From the NCBI RefSeq assembly GCF_025660475.1, contig NZ_JAOUSF010000004.1:186001-250000 (forward strand): 64,000 nt of DNA, read 5' to 3'. Below the pieces are notes generated by a model. It saw nothing but the letters and a program-made list of their open reading frames with translations, had not been told where the DNA came from and ran no database searches. Positions 1-8,548 of the stretch are shown here, in pieces; position 1 is the first letter of the stretch, and every line of letters starts with the position of its first letter. The DNA comes from Perspicuibacillus lycopersici (GTDB lineage: Bacteria; Bacillota; Bacilli; Bacillales; Caldibacillaceae). The position numbers and the translations under genes were made by a program.

Positions 1-1
1 G

Positions 2-343
2 CAAAATAAATCAATGCTTGCTAAACGGTATAAGAGCTTTATAGAATCAGAAGATTATTTGGAGGTAGCTCAATCGGTTGCAGATAACTTTGTCGCTCCA
101 TTTGTTATTTTAGAGCAAGGACTGGAGCGGGATGTGACAATATTCTTCAAGGAATCCTTTAGTACATTGAAGAATTTAGTGGAGGATACGAAGGAAGAGG
201 TAGCAAATCGGAAAATGGAAATGGAAAAACTGAAAGAAAATCCAGAGGCGTTCCGTGATCCATTAACGATTTTTGAAATCATTCTACTGCAATATAAATA
301 TATTTTAGAAGCAAAGGAAATGGTGAAGATAGGGGAATATTAA
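2..343 (+). CDS. C-terminal part of an unidentified protein (cut by window edge)
   Basis: The reading frame is open to the left edge, so the first ATG (position 14) is probably internal and this is the C-terminal piece of a longer protein. The visible part is helical and charged, with a Lys/Glu-rich stretch around residues 60-78 and a short hydrophobic patch near residue 88. It ends with TAA before a clear terminator at 380-410. The helical, amphipathic character would fit the tail of a dynamin-like or coiled-coil protein, but that is a guess; I do not recognise the family. Confidence 0.6.
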   Translation, partial: QNKSMLAKRYKSFIESEDYLEVAQSVADNFVAPFVILEQGLERDVTIFFKESFSTLKNLVEDTKEEVANRKMEMEKLKENPEAFRDPLTIFEIILLQYKYILEAKEMVKIGEY

Positions 344-379
344 TTACGAGATCTTATCCATCTTTTGCTAATGTTGACG

Positions 380-410
380 AAAGAGGGCAAATCGTCCTCT
401 TTTTGTTTTG
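380..410 (+). terminator. Rho-independent terminator
   Basis: AAAGAGG pairs with CCTCTTT across a 9-nt loop and runs into a T-rich tract. It closes the partial gene at the left edge. Confidence 0.75.
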
Positions 411-501
411 TCTTCATAGTAGTGAACTTGTCCAAAACCTATGTTCTATTTTTCTATAACACTCATAAGCTGTATAGAGAAAAGGATAGGGGGAATCGAT
501 A

Positions 502-885
502 ATGGACGGTGTGCTCATTACCGAGGCAATGGTGGAACGTTATCATGAACTAAATAAACAGGCGAAGGAATTAGAGAAAGAATTATCCAAGCTGAAAAAG
601 TCATTTAATCTTTATTTTGATTTGACAGTTGGGCAAAATGAAAAAGGCGAGCTTGCCTTTGAAAATTATGTGCTCCAGCGGCAAATTCGTACATCGGAAA
701 AATTTCGGGAAGAGGCAGTTCAAAAATTAGAAGAGATGCGCTTAACGGATTGTATAAAAGTAGAGAAAAAAGTTGATGAGGAAAAAGTAAACGCGGCAAT
801 TACGCTTGGAATTATTCCAGCTGATTCATTATCTGACTTGAAGGATAGAAAGCATTCGTCAGCAATTTACGTAAGAGAGCTTTAA
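502..885 (+). CDS. hypothetical coiled-coil protein, 127 aa
   Basis: I do not recognise a named family. Residues 14-34 form a Lys/Glu/Leu heptad-like helix, followed by a mixed region and a lysine-rich helix around residues 72-95. There is no signal peptide or membrane segment, so it should be cytosolic. The architecture (short N-terminal coiled coil, compact C-terminal domain) resembles small phage-derived proteins, but no phage neighbour is present. The ATG follows an AGGGGG ribosome site, and the gene ends 50 bp before a strong terminator, so it looks like a single-gene transcript. Confidence 0.7.
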   Translation: MDGVLITEAMVERYHELNKQAKELEKELSKLKKSFNLYFDLTVGQNEKGELAFENYVLQRQIRTSEKFREEAVQKLEEMRLTDCIKVEKKVDEEKVNAAITLGIIPADSLSDLKDRKHSSAIYVREL

Positions 886-934
886 ATTATCCAAAATGAC
901 CAGTGCACGTATGAAAAATCGAAAAGGCAACTGT

Positions 935-975
935 AATCGAGTATAAAATCGCGATGGTTTTATACTCGATTTTTA
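935..975 (+). terminator. Rho-independent terminator, 14-bp perfect stem
   Basis: AATCGAGTATAAAA (935-948) is perfectly complementary to TTTTATACTCGATT (958-971) with a 9-nt loop, followed by more Ts. It ends the gene at 502-885. Confidence 0.85.
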
Positions 976-991
976 TAGGGGGGATAAAAAT

Positions 992-1084
992 ATGTTAAAA
1001 TTAACAGGATGGAAAATTGCTAGTTTTCAATTAATAGTTTTCCGATATTTTTTAGCACATGGAATAATAACCAAACTGCTTTAA
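992..1084 (+). CDS. possible small ORF, 30 aa
   Basis: An ATG preceded by a GGGGGG run (978-983) opens a 30-codon frame rich in hydrophobic residues and ending in TAA. It lies between a strong terminator and the nucleotidyltransferase-like gene. Nothing except the ribosome site supports translation, and it may be chance. Confidence 0.2.
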   Translation: MLKLTGWKIASFQLIVFRYFLAHGIITKLL

Positions 1085-1117
1085 TTTTAAGGAAACGGAG
1101 AAATAGCGGAGGTGAAT

Positions 1118-1600
1118 ATGAATAATAACAAGTTCGAAGAGTTTATAAAAATTACGAAAAAGCTGAATAAGATACAGATTATTCCGTTGCTGATGGGTTC
1201 TGTAGGTTTAGAAGTGGTCACTGGAAAGAGCTGGGAATCACAAGATTTAGATATCCATGTACCTGGTGATAAAAGAGGATGGGAAGTGCCACCTGAATTA
1301 TCGATTCATAACTGGACCGAAATTGTGGAAATCATGCATTTGCTATCGTATCGTCTCATCGATTTACATGAGCATGAGTTCAGGAAGGATGGATTATCCG
1401 TCGAGTTTGGAATTATTGACACGTTACCAGACTTCGCTGGTGTCCCTTTAGAGGATTTAGAGTTACATGAAAAACGAAATGCAATGTATTATTTATTAAA
1501 TCCGAAGCAATATTTATCTGTTTATGAGGCTTCCTCTCTGGATAGTTATCGAGCAGATAAAAATAATGGGAAAGATAGTAGAAAAATAGATTTCTTGTAA
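1118..1600 (+). CDS. nucleotidyltransferase-fold protein, 160 aa
   Basis: The sequence has a GSxGLE element near residue 30 followed about 15 residues later by DLDIHV, the layout of the minimal nucleotidyltransferase fold (a GS motif, then DxD metal ligands). A further acidic position follows in VEFGIID. It may act on a nucleotide, sugar or small molecule; the substrate cannot be read. GTG at 1112 is in frame but lies inside the GGAGGTG ribosome site; ATG at 1118 has the correct spacing and is preferred. It appears monocistronic. Function is inferred from motif layout only. Confidence 0.65.
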   Translation: MNNNKFEEFIKITKKLNKIQIIPLLMGSVGLEVVTGKSWESQDLDIHVPGDKRGWEVPPELSIHNWTEIVEIMHLLSYRLIDLHEHEFRKDGLSVEFGIIDTLPDFAGVPLEDLELHEKRNAMYYLLNPKQYLSVYEASSLDSYRADKNNGKDSRKIDFL

Positions 1601-1728
1601 CGTAGGATCTATGATTGAAGGAACTTCACACGATTGTTAAGCCTCTTTAAGCAGGAATGGCACATAAAAATAGCAAATCTTTTATAATAGAATGATAGGT
1701 ACATATCAATTATAGGAGAGGATTAAGA

Positions 1729-2553
1729 ATGAGTTATTCTGTTGATGAGATTACATTTTTAAACTTCGATTATAGTTTAACAGAGCAAAAAAATCTTCAT
1801 AAATTCCCACACCATTGGATTGACTGTTCACATATTCTCCATACTAACGGCTATTGTGAAGCTGCTTCTTTATCCGAAATTCGCAAAAAATTACATGCTG
1901 GTGGGACAGGTAATCTTGTCTTTATTGGCAACGGTAATTATCATTACGTTTCCTATTTATTACTAGAAAGAATAACGTTGCCCTTTTCTCTCATATTATT
2001 TGACCATCATTCCGATATGATGGATGCCAGTCAGCCATTAATCTCCTGTGGCTCCTGGGTTGCTCACGCTCTCCGCGATCTTCCGTTATTACAAAAGGTA
2101 GTTATTATTGGAGTCAACGAAACCGATGCAAAAATCTTCGTAGAAAACCGGCAGGGAGCTAACGATAGGATTTATATGATCTCTGAGCATAAGCTCCATA
2201 GCCATTCACTTCATGAAATAATGTCAGAGGTAGGAGCCTTTTTAGGAGCGGAATTAAATATATATGTGAGTATTGATAAGGATGTCCTTTTTCGGACAGA
2301 AGCGATGACTAATTGGGATCAAGGGACGATGTCATTAGTGCAATTATTATTTTTACTTGAAAAATTTATGAATAAATATCAAGTGTTAGGATTGGATGTT
2401 TGTGGAGAATATATTTTTAATGATCACAATCATTTTCAGGCGATAACGGGCGAACATATAAAGATGAATGAAATAGTAAATAGGTCATTGATTGATTTGG
2501 TGACGAATCTATCAGATACTCGGGAAGAACAGGAGCAAATTGTACACCACTAA
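1729..2553 (+). CDS. arginase/agmatinase-fold (ureohydrolase family) protein, 274 aa
   Basis: Ureohydrolases hydrolyse guanidino compounds with a binuclear Mn centre. Two hallmark metal motifs are visible: LFDHHSDMMD near residues 98-107 (family form DAHxD) and SIDKDVL near residue 183 (family form SxDxDxxDP). Length is slightly below that of typical arginases. The first motif reads DHHSD rather than DAHFD and the second lacks the usual DP, so this is a divergent branch and the substrate cannot be assigned. The ATG has an AGGAGAGG ribosome site. A TATAAT hexamer at 1683-1688 may be its -10 element. Confidence 0.75.
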   Translation: MSYSVDEITFLNFDYSLTEQKNLHKFPHHWIDCSHILHTNGYCEAASLSEIRKKLHAGGTGNLVFIGNGNYHYVSYLLLERITLPFSLILFDHHSDMMDASQPLISCGSWVAHALRDLPLLQKVVIIGVNETDAKIFVENRQGANDRIYMISEHKLHSHSLHEIMSEVGAFLGAELNIYVSIDKDVLFRTEAMTNWDQGTMSLVQLLFLLEKFMNKYQVLGLDVCGEYIFNDHNHFQAITGEHIKMNEIVNRSLIDLVTNLSDTREEQEQIVHH

Positions 2554-2638
2554 AACGTTGTCTTTTCATTATCTTCCGTTTTCTTTGTCAAATTGCTATG
2601 ATGAATAAAAATGATGTATTTTATCAGGGGGAATTGTT

Positions 2639-3361
2639 TTGAAAATCGCATTTATTTCTGACATTCACGGTAATGCTGTTGCATTAGAAGCAGTGTTAGC
2701 AGATATTAAAACACAAGAAGTAGATAAAATATTCGTGCTTGGTGATATTTGCTTCCGTGGACCAGAACCGAAGAGGTCTTTGCAATTAATTCAGCAGCTA
2801 CATACCGATGTAGTGAAAGGCAATGCGGATGAATGGGTAGTCCGCGGAATACAAAAGGGAGAGGTTCCCGACCAAGCGTTTGCAATGATGGCGAAAGAAC
2901 GAGAGTGGATTAAAGCAAAATTAAGCGAGGAAGATATTGCTTATTTGGATAGTTTACCACAGGATGTTACGTTTTCGGTGAATGATTCCATTAGTATTCA
3001 TGCTTTTCATGCGACACCGAATAGTTTATTTGATGCAGTTTTGCCAGATGCAGCAGATGACACATTAAAGGAAATGTTCATGCAAAATTCTGATGCATCA
3101 GTGTATGTATATGGCCATATCCATAAGTCATATGTTCGCTATATAGAAGGTATAATAGTAATCAATATAGGTAGTGTTGGTTTACCGTTTGATGGAGTGG
3201 CGATGGCGTCTTATGGTCTGTTGGAAATCCATGAACAAAAGGTCCAAGTTGCTATCCGCAGAGTTGGCTATGATAGAGAAAAAGTTATTTCACTATATCA
3301 AACAAGTGATTATCCAAATGGAGAAATGATGAGTAAAATAATCAAAACAGGTAGCCAATGA
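2639..3361 (+). CDS. calcineurin-like metallophosphoesterase, 240 aa
   Basis: The N-terminus MKIAFISDIHGN is the classic metallophosphoesterase DxH motif, followed by LGDICFRGP (GDxxxRG), a GNAD block (GNHD-type), and YGHIHKS near residue 158 (GHxH), all in canonical order. It should be a cytosolic Mn/Fe-dependent phosphodiesterase of the YfcE/MJ0936-like group. The start is TTG, about 8 nt after a CAGGGGG ribosome site; no ATG lies upstream in frame. The stop codon sits in the loop of the terminator at 3346-3379. Confidence 0.85.
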   Translation: MKIAFISDIHGNAVALEAVLADIKTQEVDKIFVLGDICFRGPEPKRSLQLIQQLHTDVVKGNADEWVVRGIQKGEVPDQAFAMMAKEREWIKAKLSEEDIAYLDSLPQDVTFSVNDSISIHAFHATPNSLFDAVLPDAADDTLKEMFMQNSDASVYVYGHIHKSYVRYIEGIIVINIGSVGLPFDGVAMASYGLLEIHEQKVQVAIRRVGYDREKVISLYQTSDYPNGEMMSKIIKTGSQ

Positions 3362-3379
3362 TGGCTACCTGTTCGTTTT
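3346..3379. terminator. Terminator overlapping a gene end
   Basis: AACAGGTAGCCA (3346-3357) pairs perfectly with TGGCTACCTGTT (3362-3373) with a 4-nt loop holding the phosphoesterase stop codon, followed by CGTTTTA. It separates two convergent genes and may work in both directions. Confidence 0.8.
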
Positions 3380-3388
3380 AATGTGTTG

Positions 3389-4411
3389 TTATCGAATGCT
3401 GTAGGCTGGTGCTACTGGTTTAGGAGTAAGAGGTTGTCCACCTAAAGCAATGGATGCCTCTGAAGCCCAGAAAGGATTGCCAAGCATTCCTCGTCCAACT
3501 GCTACTAAGTCTGTTTTACCTTCCCGTATTGCAGCATCACTAAATTTCGGATCCTCCATCCTACCTACGGCGATGGTAGGAACTTGGACAGCTTCTTTAA
3601 TGGCTGTTGCCAATTCTAATTGATATCCTTGACCTGCAAAGGATGGACCATTGGTACTTTCTCCACCAGAGGAAACGTGGAAAATGTCTACTCCAGCTTC
3701 TTTATATTGCTTCGCAAGCTCAATGGAATAATTAATATCATAGCCTTCTTCGGCATATTCTACTGCAGAAAGTCGCATAATTAATGGCATGGATTCAGGC
3801 ATTACACGTCGAGCAGCTTGAATAATTTCTATTCCAAATTGTGCTTTATTGGCACCATATACATCGTTTCGTTTATTTGTAAGCGGGGATTGGAATTGGT
3901 GAATTAAATAGCCATGTGCACCGTGAATTTCAATGGTATCCACTCCAGCTTTAACGGCACGTTCAAAGGCAGCCTCAAACTTTTGCACCATTACCTTGAC
4001 TTCTTCTGTTGATAATTCTCTTGGTTGCTTGTAACGGTCGGAAAAGCGAATAGCAGAGGAAGAAACAGGCTGTGCAGCATCTTCTGCCTTTCTTCCAGCA
4101 TGGGCAATTTGAATACCTACCTTTGTGCCATAGCTTTGGCATACTTTGATGATTCTTTGGAATGCAGGTATTTGTTCATCTGACCACAATCCTAGATCAA
4201 AATCGGTAATTCTCCCATCAGGTTCGACATCTGTCATTTCCATAATGATTAGTCCAGCACCACCAACGGCTCTACTTGTGTAATGGGTAAAATGCCAATC
4301 ATTTGGTATTCCGTCTTTTGCAGTTACGGAGTATTGGCACATAGGTGGCATGACGATACGATTTTTTAATTTTAAACCTTTCCATTCGAATGGTTCTAAT
4401 AATGAAGTCAT
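3389..4411 (-). CDS. namA: NADPH dehydrogenase of the old yellow enzyme family (YqjM/NamA)
   Basis: An FMN-dependent ene-reductase acting on activated double bonds of enals, enones and nitro compounds. PMCQYS places Cys25 and Tyr27 exactly where YqjM has its redox-tuning Cys and substrate-binding Tyr. IHGAHGYLIHQF carries the substrate-binding histidine pair, and VAVGRGMLGNPFW is the C-terminal phosphate-binding/arginine region. Length 340 aa matches the YqjM subfamily. An ATG 9 nt upstream overlaps the AGAAAGGATG ribosome site, so the start at 4411 is preferred. In this subfamily expression usually responds to electrophile or oxidative stress; no operator was identified here. Confidence 0.93.
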   Translation of the reverse strand: MTSLLEPFEWKGLKLKNRIVMPPMCQYSVTAKDGIPNDWHFTHYTSRAVGGAGLIIMEMTDVEPDGRITDFDLGLWSDEQIPAFQRIIKVCQSYGTKVGIQIAHAGRKAEDAAQPVSSSAIRFSDRYKQPRELSTEEVKVMVQKFEAAFERAVKAGVDTIEIHGAHGYLIHQFQSPLTNKRNDVYGANKAQFGIEIIQAARRVMPESMPLIMRLSAVEYAEEGYDINYSIELAKQYKEAGVDIFHVSSGGESTNGPSFAGQGYQLELATAIKEAVQVPTIAVGRMEDPKFSDAAIREGKTDLVAVGRGMLGNPFWASEASIALGGQPLTPKPVAPAYSIR

Positions 4412-4616
4412 GTAAAACATCCTTTCTGCTTACATTAGTAAAGATAGTTCAGTTTTACACCCAATAAATTATGCAGTCAAATAAAGTGACTTATTTCACT
4501 GGGAATTTGTGTAAAAAATAACGTAGAGTTCCATTGACAAGCCTACCTGAATTTCGGTTTGCCAGCAGTAATCAACTGGCTTTCTTCTTGCCTGTAAAAA
4601 TAAATGAACAGGAAGA

Positions 4617-5390
4617 TTATAAATGTCTGATAAATCGTTCCGGATTTTCTAAAAATAATTTCGTCAGTTGAACGTGTTCAAGATCTTGATAGTCCTTCTT
4701 TTCAAAGTATCCAGAATCTAGTTCATAAATATCTGCATTTGGTAATGCCATAATGATTGGCGAATGTGTGGCGATAATAAATTGTGCACCATCTTTTATC
4801 ATCTCCATAATCATAGAAAGAAGCGCAATTTGTTTCATTGGTGAAAGGGGTGCTTCTGGCTCATCCAAAATATAGAGCCCATTTGGACGGAAGCGTGCCT
4901 GAAATAAGTCTAAGAAGCTTTCTCCGTGGGAGCGGGTGTCCAATCCATTACCATACAATTGATTCAATTCACCGATTGTCCGCGCATATGGCAAAACCTC
5001 TAAACTATGTGGAGATCGCTCGCGAATTTCTTTTAGCTTTTCTTCGGCATCCTTTTTAATTTGAGCAGAATTTCGGATAAAATTAATAAAATCATCTGCA
5101 CGGAAAAAGAACCCATTTTTCGATTTTATCGACCAGCCCAATTTAAATTTTTCACCTAATGTAATGGCATGCATAAATGATTTATCTAATGTTTCCCCAC
5201 TAATGAGGATCATACTCGCACTGGAAGCTAATGCTTCTAAAAAGGTCGACTTACCGGTTCCATTTTCTCCAACAAGAATGGTTATTGGTTTTTCAAATGT
5301 TAAGCTTGTAAAATTTTGAATTAAAGGCAAACTAAATGGATATGAATGTTCTGTTATATTTTCCATTAATTGCACGGATTTTAGCTGCAC
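4617..5390 (-). CDS. AAA/ABC-type ATPase, 257 aa
   Basis: Walker A is GENGTGKST near residue 44, Walker B is LYILDEPEAPL, and the H-loop is ATHSPIIM, so this is an SMC/ABC-like ATPase of the AAA_21/AAA_23 type without membrane parts. A weak LDTRSHGESFL segment stands where the ABC signature belongs. Such proteins are often predicted ATPases of unknown role or defence components; no partner gene is adjacent. GTG start at 5390 follows AGGAGTG with 7-nt spacing. Confidence 0.8.
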   Translation of the reverse strand: MQLKSVQLMENITEHSYPFSLPLIQNFTSLTFEKPITILVGENGTGKSTFLEALASSASMILISGETLDKSFMHAITLGEKFKLGWSIKSKNGFFFRADDFINFIRNSAQIKKDAEEKLKEIRERSPHSLEVLPYARTIGELNQLYGNGLDTRSHGESFLDLFQARFRPNGLYILDEPEAPLSPMKQIALLSMIMEMIKDGAQFIIATHSPIIMALPNADIYELDSGYFEKKDYQDLEHVQLTKLFLENPERFIRHL

Positions 5391-5598
5391 ATAGCTTCAC
5401 TCCTAGTCGGGTATTGTTACACATATTGTACATGAAGACAGTAAATTTGGAAAAATTAATAAGAGATTCCGTTGTAAATGACATAAATTGGAAAGAAAAA
5501 ATAATAGAGAATCGAAAGAATTACAACAGAAAGATGATAATTAATGGTAAAATATGACACATAAGTTACTTGCATGAGTGTATACAGGAGGTAATATT

Positions 5599-6765
5599 TT
5601 GAAGGTTAAACTATTTACAGATAGTGATTTAGACGGTTTAGGGTGTGCAATCGTCGCTAAGCTTGCATATGGCGATGATGTAGAAGTAACACATTGTAAT
5701 TATCGAAACTTAAACCAACGAGTAGAAGATTTTTTGAAAAAAGAAGATAACCACCAGGTGGAACTATTTATTACCGATTTAGCGGTAAATAGCCAGGTGG
5801 AGAAAATGCTGGAGCAACGGTTTTCACATGGTCATCATGTACAAGTAATTGATCATCATGTGACAGCAATGCATTTTAATAATTATCCGTGGGGGTATAT
5901 TCTTGCAGAGTATGAATCAGGAAAGAAAACATCTGCAACGTCCTTATATTATGATTATTTATTAGAGAAAAAAATACTAACCGCGACTCCCGCACTTGAT
6001 GAATTTGTTGATTTAGTTAGACAATATGATACTTGGGAATGGGATGCCAACGATAATGTGCTTGCAAAGCATTTGAATGATTTATTTTTCATGTTTGGAA
6101 GAGAGCAATTTGAAGAGGATTTAATCAGAAGAATTAAAGAAAACAAAGAATCCTTTGAGCTTACGGATATGGAAAGCATGCTAATGGATGTGGAAGAGAA
6201 AAAAATTGAGCGCTATATTTACTCGAAAAATAAACAAATTATCCAGCATTTTGTCGGAGATTTATGTGTTGGAATCGTATATGCCGAGCAATATTTGTCT
6301 GAGCTTGGGAATGCGCTAAATAAAAAGAATCCTCATTTAGATGCGATTGTCCTTGTAAATGTGGGAAGTAGAAAAGTAGGATTCCGAACGATTCACGAGG
6401 AAGTAAATGTCGCAAAATTTGCGAAAGGCTTTGGAGGCGGTGGACATCCGAAGGCTTCTGGATGTGACTTGAATGAAGAAACCTTCCGTTTGTTTATTAC
6501 CGATGTATTCTCCCACGAGCCGATTAAACCGGATCCTGAGAAAAATGAGTACAATACAAAGGATGCCGATCATGGAACCTATTATGAGAATCGTAAAGGC
6601 GAAATTAGCTTTATTAAGAAGCTAGCAGATGGGCAATACGAGGTATATCATCAAGGAAAGCTACTAGAAGAGAAACATGCTTCCTTTGAAGAGGCAGAGC
6701 GATTTGTGAAACGAAATTTCGCCTCTTGGTTACAATTTGATCGCGATATGAAAAAGAAACATTAA
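5599..6765 (+). CDS. nrnB: DHH/DHHA1 phosphoesterase, nanoRNase NrnB-like
   Basis: NrnB degrades 2-5 nt RNA fragments left by mRNA decay. The N-terminus LFTDSDLDGLGC is the DHH-family motif I, VIDHH near residue 84 is the DHH motif, and GGGGHPKASGC near residue 285 is the DHHA1 substrate-binding loop. Length (388 aa) and divergence from NrnA fit B. subtilis NrnB (YngD). An upstream in-frame GTG (5578) is rejected because AGGAGG (5587-5592) lies between it and TTG at 5599, which has ideal spacing. It probably forms its own transcript, ending at the strong hairpin at 6764-6813. Confidence 0.85.
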   Translation: MKVKLFTDSDLDGLGCAIVAKLAYGDDVEVTHCNYRNLNQRVEDFLKKEDNHQVELFITDLAVNSQVEKMLEQRFSHGHHVQVIDHHVTAMHFNNYPWGYILAEYESGKKTSATSLYYDYLLEKKILTATPALDEFVDLVRQYDTWEWDANDNVLAKHLNDLFFMFGREQFEEDLIRRIKENKESFELTDMESMLMDVEEKKIERYIYSKNKQIIQHFVGDLCVGIVYAEQYLSELGNALNKKNPHLDAIVLVNVGSRKVGFRTIHEEVNVAKFAKGFGGGGHPKASGCDLNEETFRLFITDVFSHEPIKPDPEKNEYNTKDADHGTYYENRKGEISFIKKLADGQYEVYHQGKLLEEKHASFEEAERFVKRNFASWLQFDRDMKKKH

Positions 6766-6813
6766 AAAATTGCTGTCCGAATAAAAAAAAAATTATTTGG
6801 ACAGCAATTTTTT
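6764..6813. terminator. Bidirectional terminator
   Basis: AAAAAATTGCTGTCC pairs with GGACAGCAATTTTTT around an A-rich loop. It has A and T flanks on both sides and lies between convergent nrnB and panE, so it likely serves both. Confidence 0.88.
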
Positions 6814-6817
6814 GTAT

Positions 6818-7738
6818 TTATATTCCTTTTTCATATGGCTTTAAAATACTATATATTACTTTAATGGTAGGGAGCTCAAGCTTTATTTTTTCTGCTAGAC
6901 GTAATGCAGCACCTTGTAGGGAATCTAGCTCTAGTGGAAGTCCTTTCCTTTTATCCTGATGCATAGAGGACGTTCCTGCCTCTGGTAAGCTGTTCCAAAT
7001 CGCAATTTTCTGCTCGATGTTTTCATCGGCTAATGGGATGCCATGGTGATTGGCTAGTGCTTTCATTTCCTTTAGCAATTGTACTCCAAGCTGGAATGTT
7101 GCAGGAACTTGGCGAATTTGACCAATCGGTAAATTAACAGCACTTGTTAATCCAGAAAAAGCAGTAATGAACATATATTTATCCCAAATGGCAGTCAATA
7201 TATTTTCGTTTACTGACACTTCCATATTTGCCTTTTGTAAGGATTCAGCAAATTGCTCGCAGAAGGCAAGCTGGCTGTCGTGTAGTGGACCTAATACAAT
7301 GCTATGCTGATCACTTGCATGATGGACATGGCCATTTTCATCAAGAGTTGCAATAATAAAGGATAATCCGCCAATTACATTTTCTTCGCCGAGTATTTCC
7401 TGTAATAATTGGAAATGCTCAACACCATTTAACACTGGTAACACCTTTGCCCCTTTTTCCACTAATTCTTTTAATTGTGGAATCGCACCTTCTAAATGAT
7501 AGCCTTTTACTGCTAATAAAACGAGATCCACCTTGCGTATCGCATCAGTCGTTTGGACAGTGCGTACATCATGAATTGTATAGTCGCCTGCAACACTATG
7601 TATCTGTAAACCTTCTCTATCGATTTGCTGTGCACGCTTCTCTCTAACTAGAAAGGTAACCTCGTGACCAACTTCCTGCATTCGGCCACCAAAATAAACA
7701 CCAAGTGCGCCTGCTCCTAAAACGGTTATATGCATCAT
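6818..7738 (-). CDS. panE: 2-dehydropantoate 2-reductase (ketopantoate reductase)
   Basis: It reduces 2-dehydropantoate to pantoate with NADPH in pantothenate/CoA synthesis. The N-terminal Rossmann motif GAGALGVYFGG (residues 8-18), the VLLAVKGYH segment, the NGVEH motif near residue 106 and the IWDKYMFITAFSGLTS catalytic-lysine region are all visible in the expected order. Length (306 aa) is normal for ApbA/PanE. Start is ATG at 7738 or the adjacent ATG at 7735; both follow AAGGGGG. It stands alone, away from other pan genes. Bacillaceae often carry paralogues, so the pantoate role is likely but not proven. Confidence 0.88.
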   Translation of the reverse strand: MMHITVLGAGALGVYFGGRMQEVGHEVTFLVREKRAQQIDREGLQIHSVAGDYTIHDVRTVQTTDAIRKVDLVLLAVKGYHLEGAIPQLKELVEKGAKVLPVLNGVEHFQLLQEILGEENVIGGLSFIIATLDENGHVHHASDQHSIVLGPLHDSQLAFCEQFAESLQKANMEVSVNENILTAIWDKYMFITAFSGLTSAVNLPIGQIRQVPATFQLGVQLLKEMKALANHHGIPLADENIEQKIAIWNSLPEAGTSSMHQDKRKGLPLELDSLQGAALRLAEKIKLELPTIKVIYSILKPYEKGI

Positions 7739-8015
7739 AAATCCCCCTTAGTAAAATAGTAAATTCTCTTCTTCCCGTTCGCAAAAACAGCAGTTGCTAG
7801 ATATAAAGAATGAATTTCCCATATGGCAGCGGAAGAACGTGATGAATGTTAGCTAGTGAAGTACATTATGTACTACCATCGAATCCATTATAGATAAAAA
7901 TATTTAAAAAATAAATAACGTTCGATATTTATTTTTCGATAGTGTTATAGGATAATTATAATAACAGAATATAATGAATAATATAAAAAGTAAAATATAT
8001 AATGGAGGTATATAA
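7739..8015. other. Intergenic region between divergent panE and the cstA leader gene
   Basis: AT-rich, with an imperfect inverted repeat at about 7915-7950 (ATAAC...GTTAT enclosing TCGA...CGA). It must contain both outward promoters. No catabolite-responsive (cre) site that I would trust is visible. Confidence 0.4.
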
Positions 8016-8543
8016 GTGAAGAAAAATAGTACTCTTCATCAATTTATTCATGAAATGGCTAATAAATATACAGTTATGTTTGATGTAGATCGAGAGGAAA
8101 TGGTAGAAGACGTACCTTTTGCATTTATTGCGCAGCATAAACGAAGAGATGAACGTTATATGATTACGAAGAAAATGAAGGTATATGGAGTAGAAAATCA
8201 GCAATTGGTATTTGCAAATGTTTGTGAGGAAAAACTGACTGGGCACTTTTTGAAGCGCTTACATTATGTAATGGAAAGCTATGCAAGTACCTTCATTCCT
8301 AAGCATCAGGAGCATATGTCCACGATTGTACTTGGTCTTATCATTACCGATCAAGAAGTAGATAAAGCAATCGTAAAGGAGGTGAGGCGATTTCGGAAAA
8401 TCAAGTTTTTCAACTACGGGCTGCATGGATGGGCAGAGATGTATTTGGCAATCGTTAATCCAAAGAACAAAAGCGTGGAGATTCACGCAAAGGGGAGGCC
8501 ATTTGTCTTCTCTATCGAAAAAATATTAGGAGAGGAGAAATAA
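8016..8543 (+). CDS. hypothetical protein upstream of cstA, 175 aa
   Basis: GTG start with GGAGG at 7-nt spacing. Soluble, mixed alpha/beta, with no signal peptide or membrane helices. Basic residues are frequent and a conserved-looking LHGWAEMYLAIVNP segment lies near residue 138. I do not recognise the family. It stops 5 bp before cstA and must be cotranscribed with it, so a role in regulating or supporting peptide/pyruvate uptake is possible. This is inferred from position only. Confidence 0.75.
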   Translation: MKKNSTLHQFIHEMANKYTVMFDVDREEMVEDVPFAFIAQHKRRDERYMITKKMKVYGVENQQLVFANVCEEKLTGHFLKRLHYVMESYASTFIPKHQEHMSTIVLGLIITDQEVDKAIVKEVRRFRKIKFFNYGLHGWAEMYLAIVNPKNKSVEIHAKGRPFVFSIEKILGEEK

Positions 8544-8548
8544 AATTT

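Noticed and set aside
7915..7950. Operator or cre site before the cstA operon
   Set aside because: The imperfect ATAAC/GTTAT repeat does not match the cre consensus; no regulator can be assigned.
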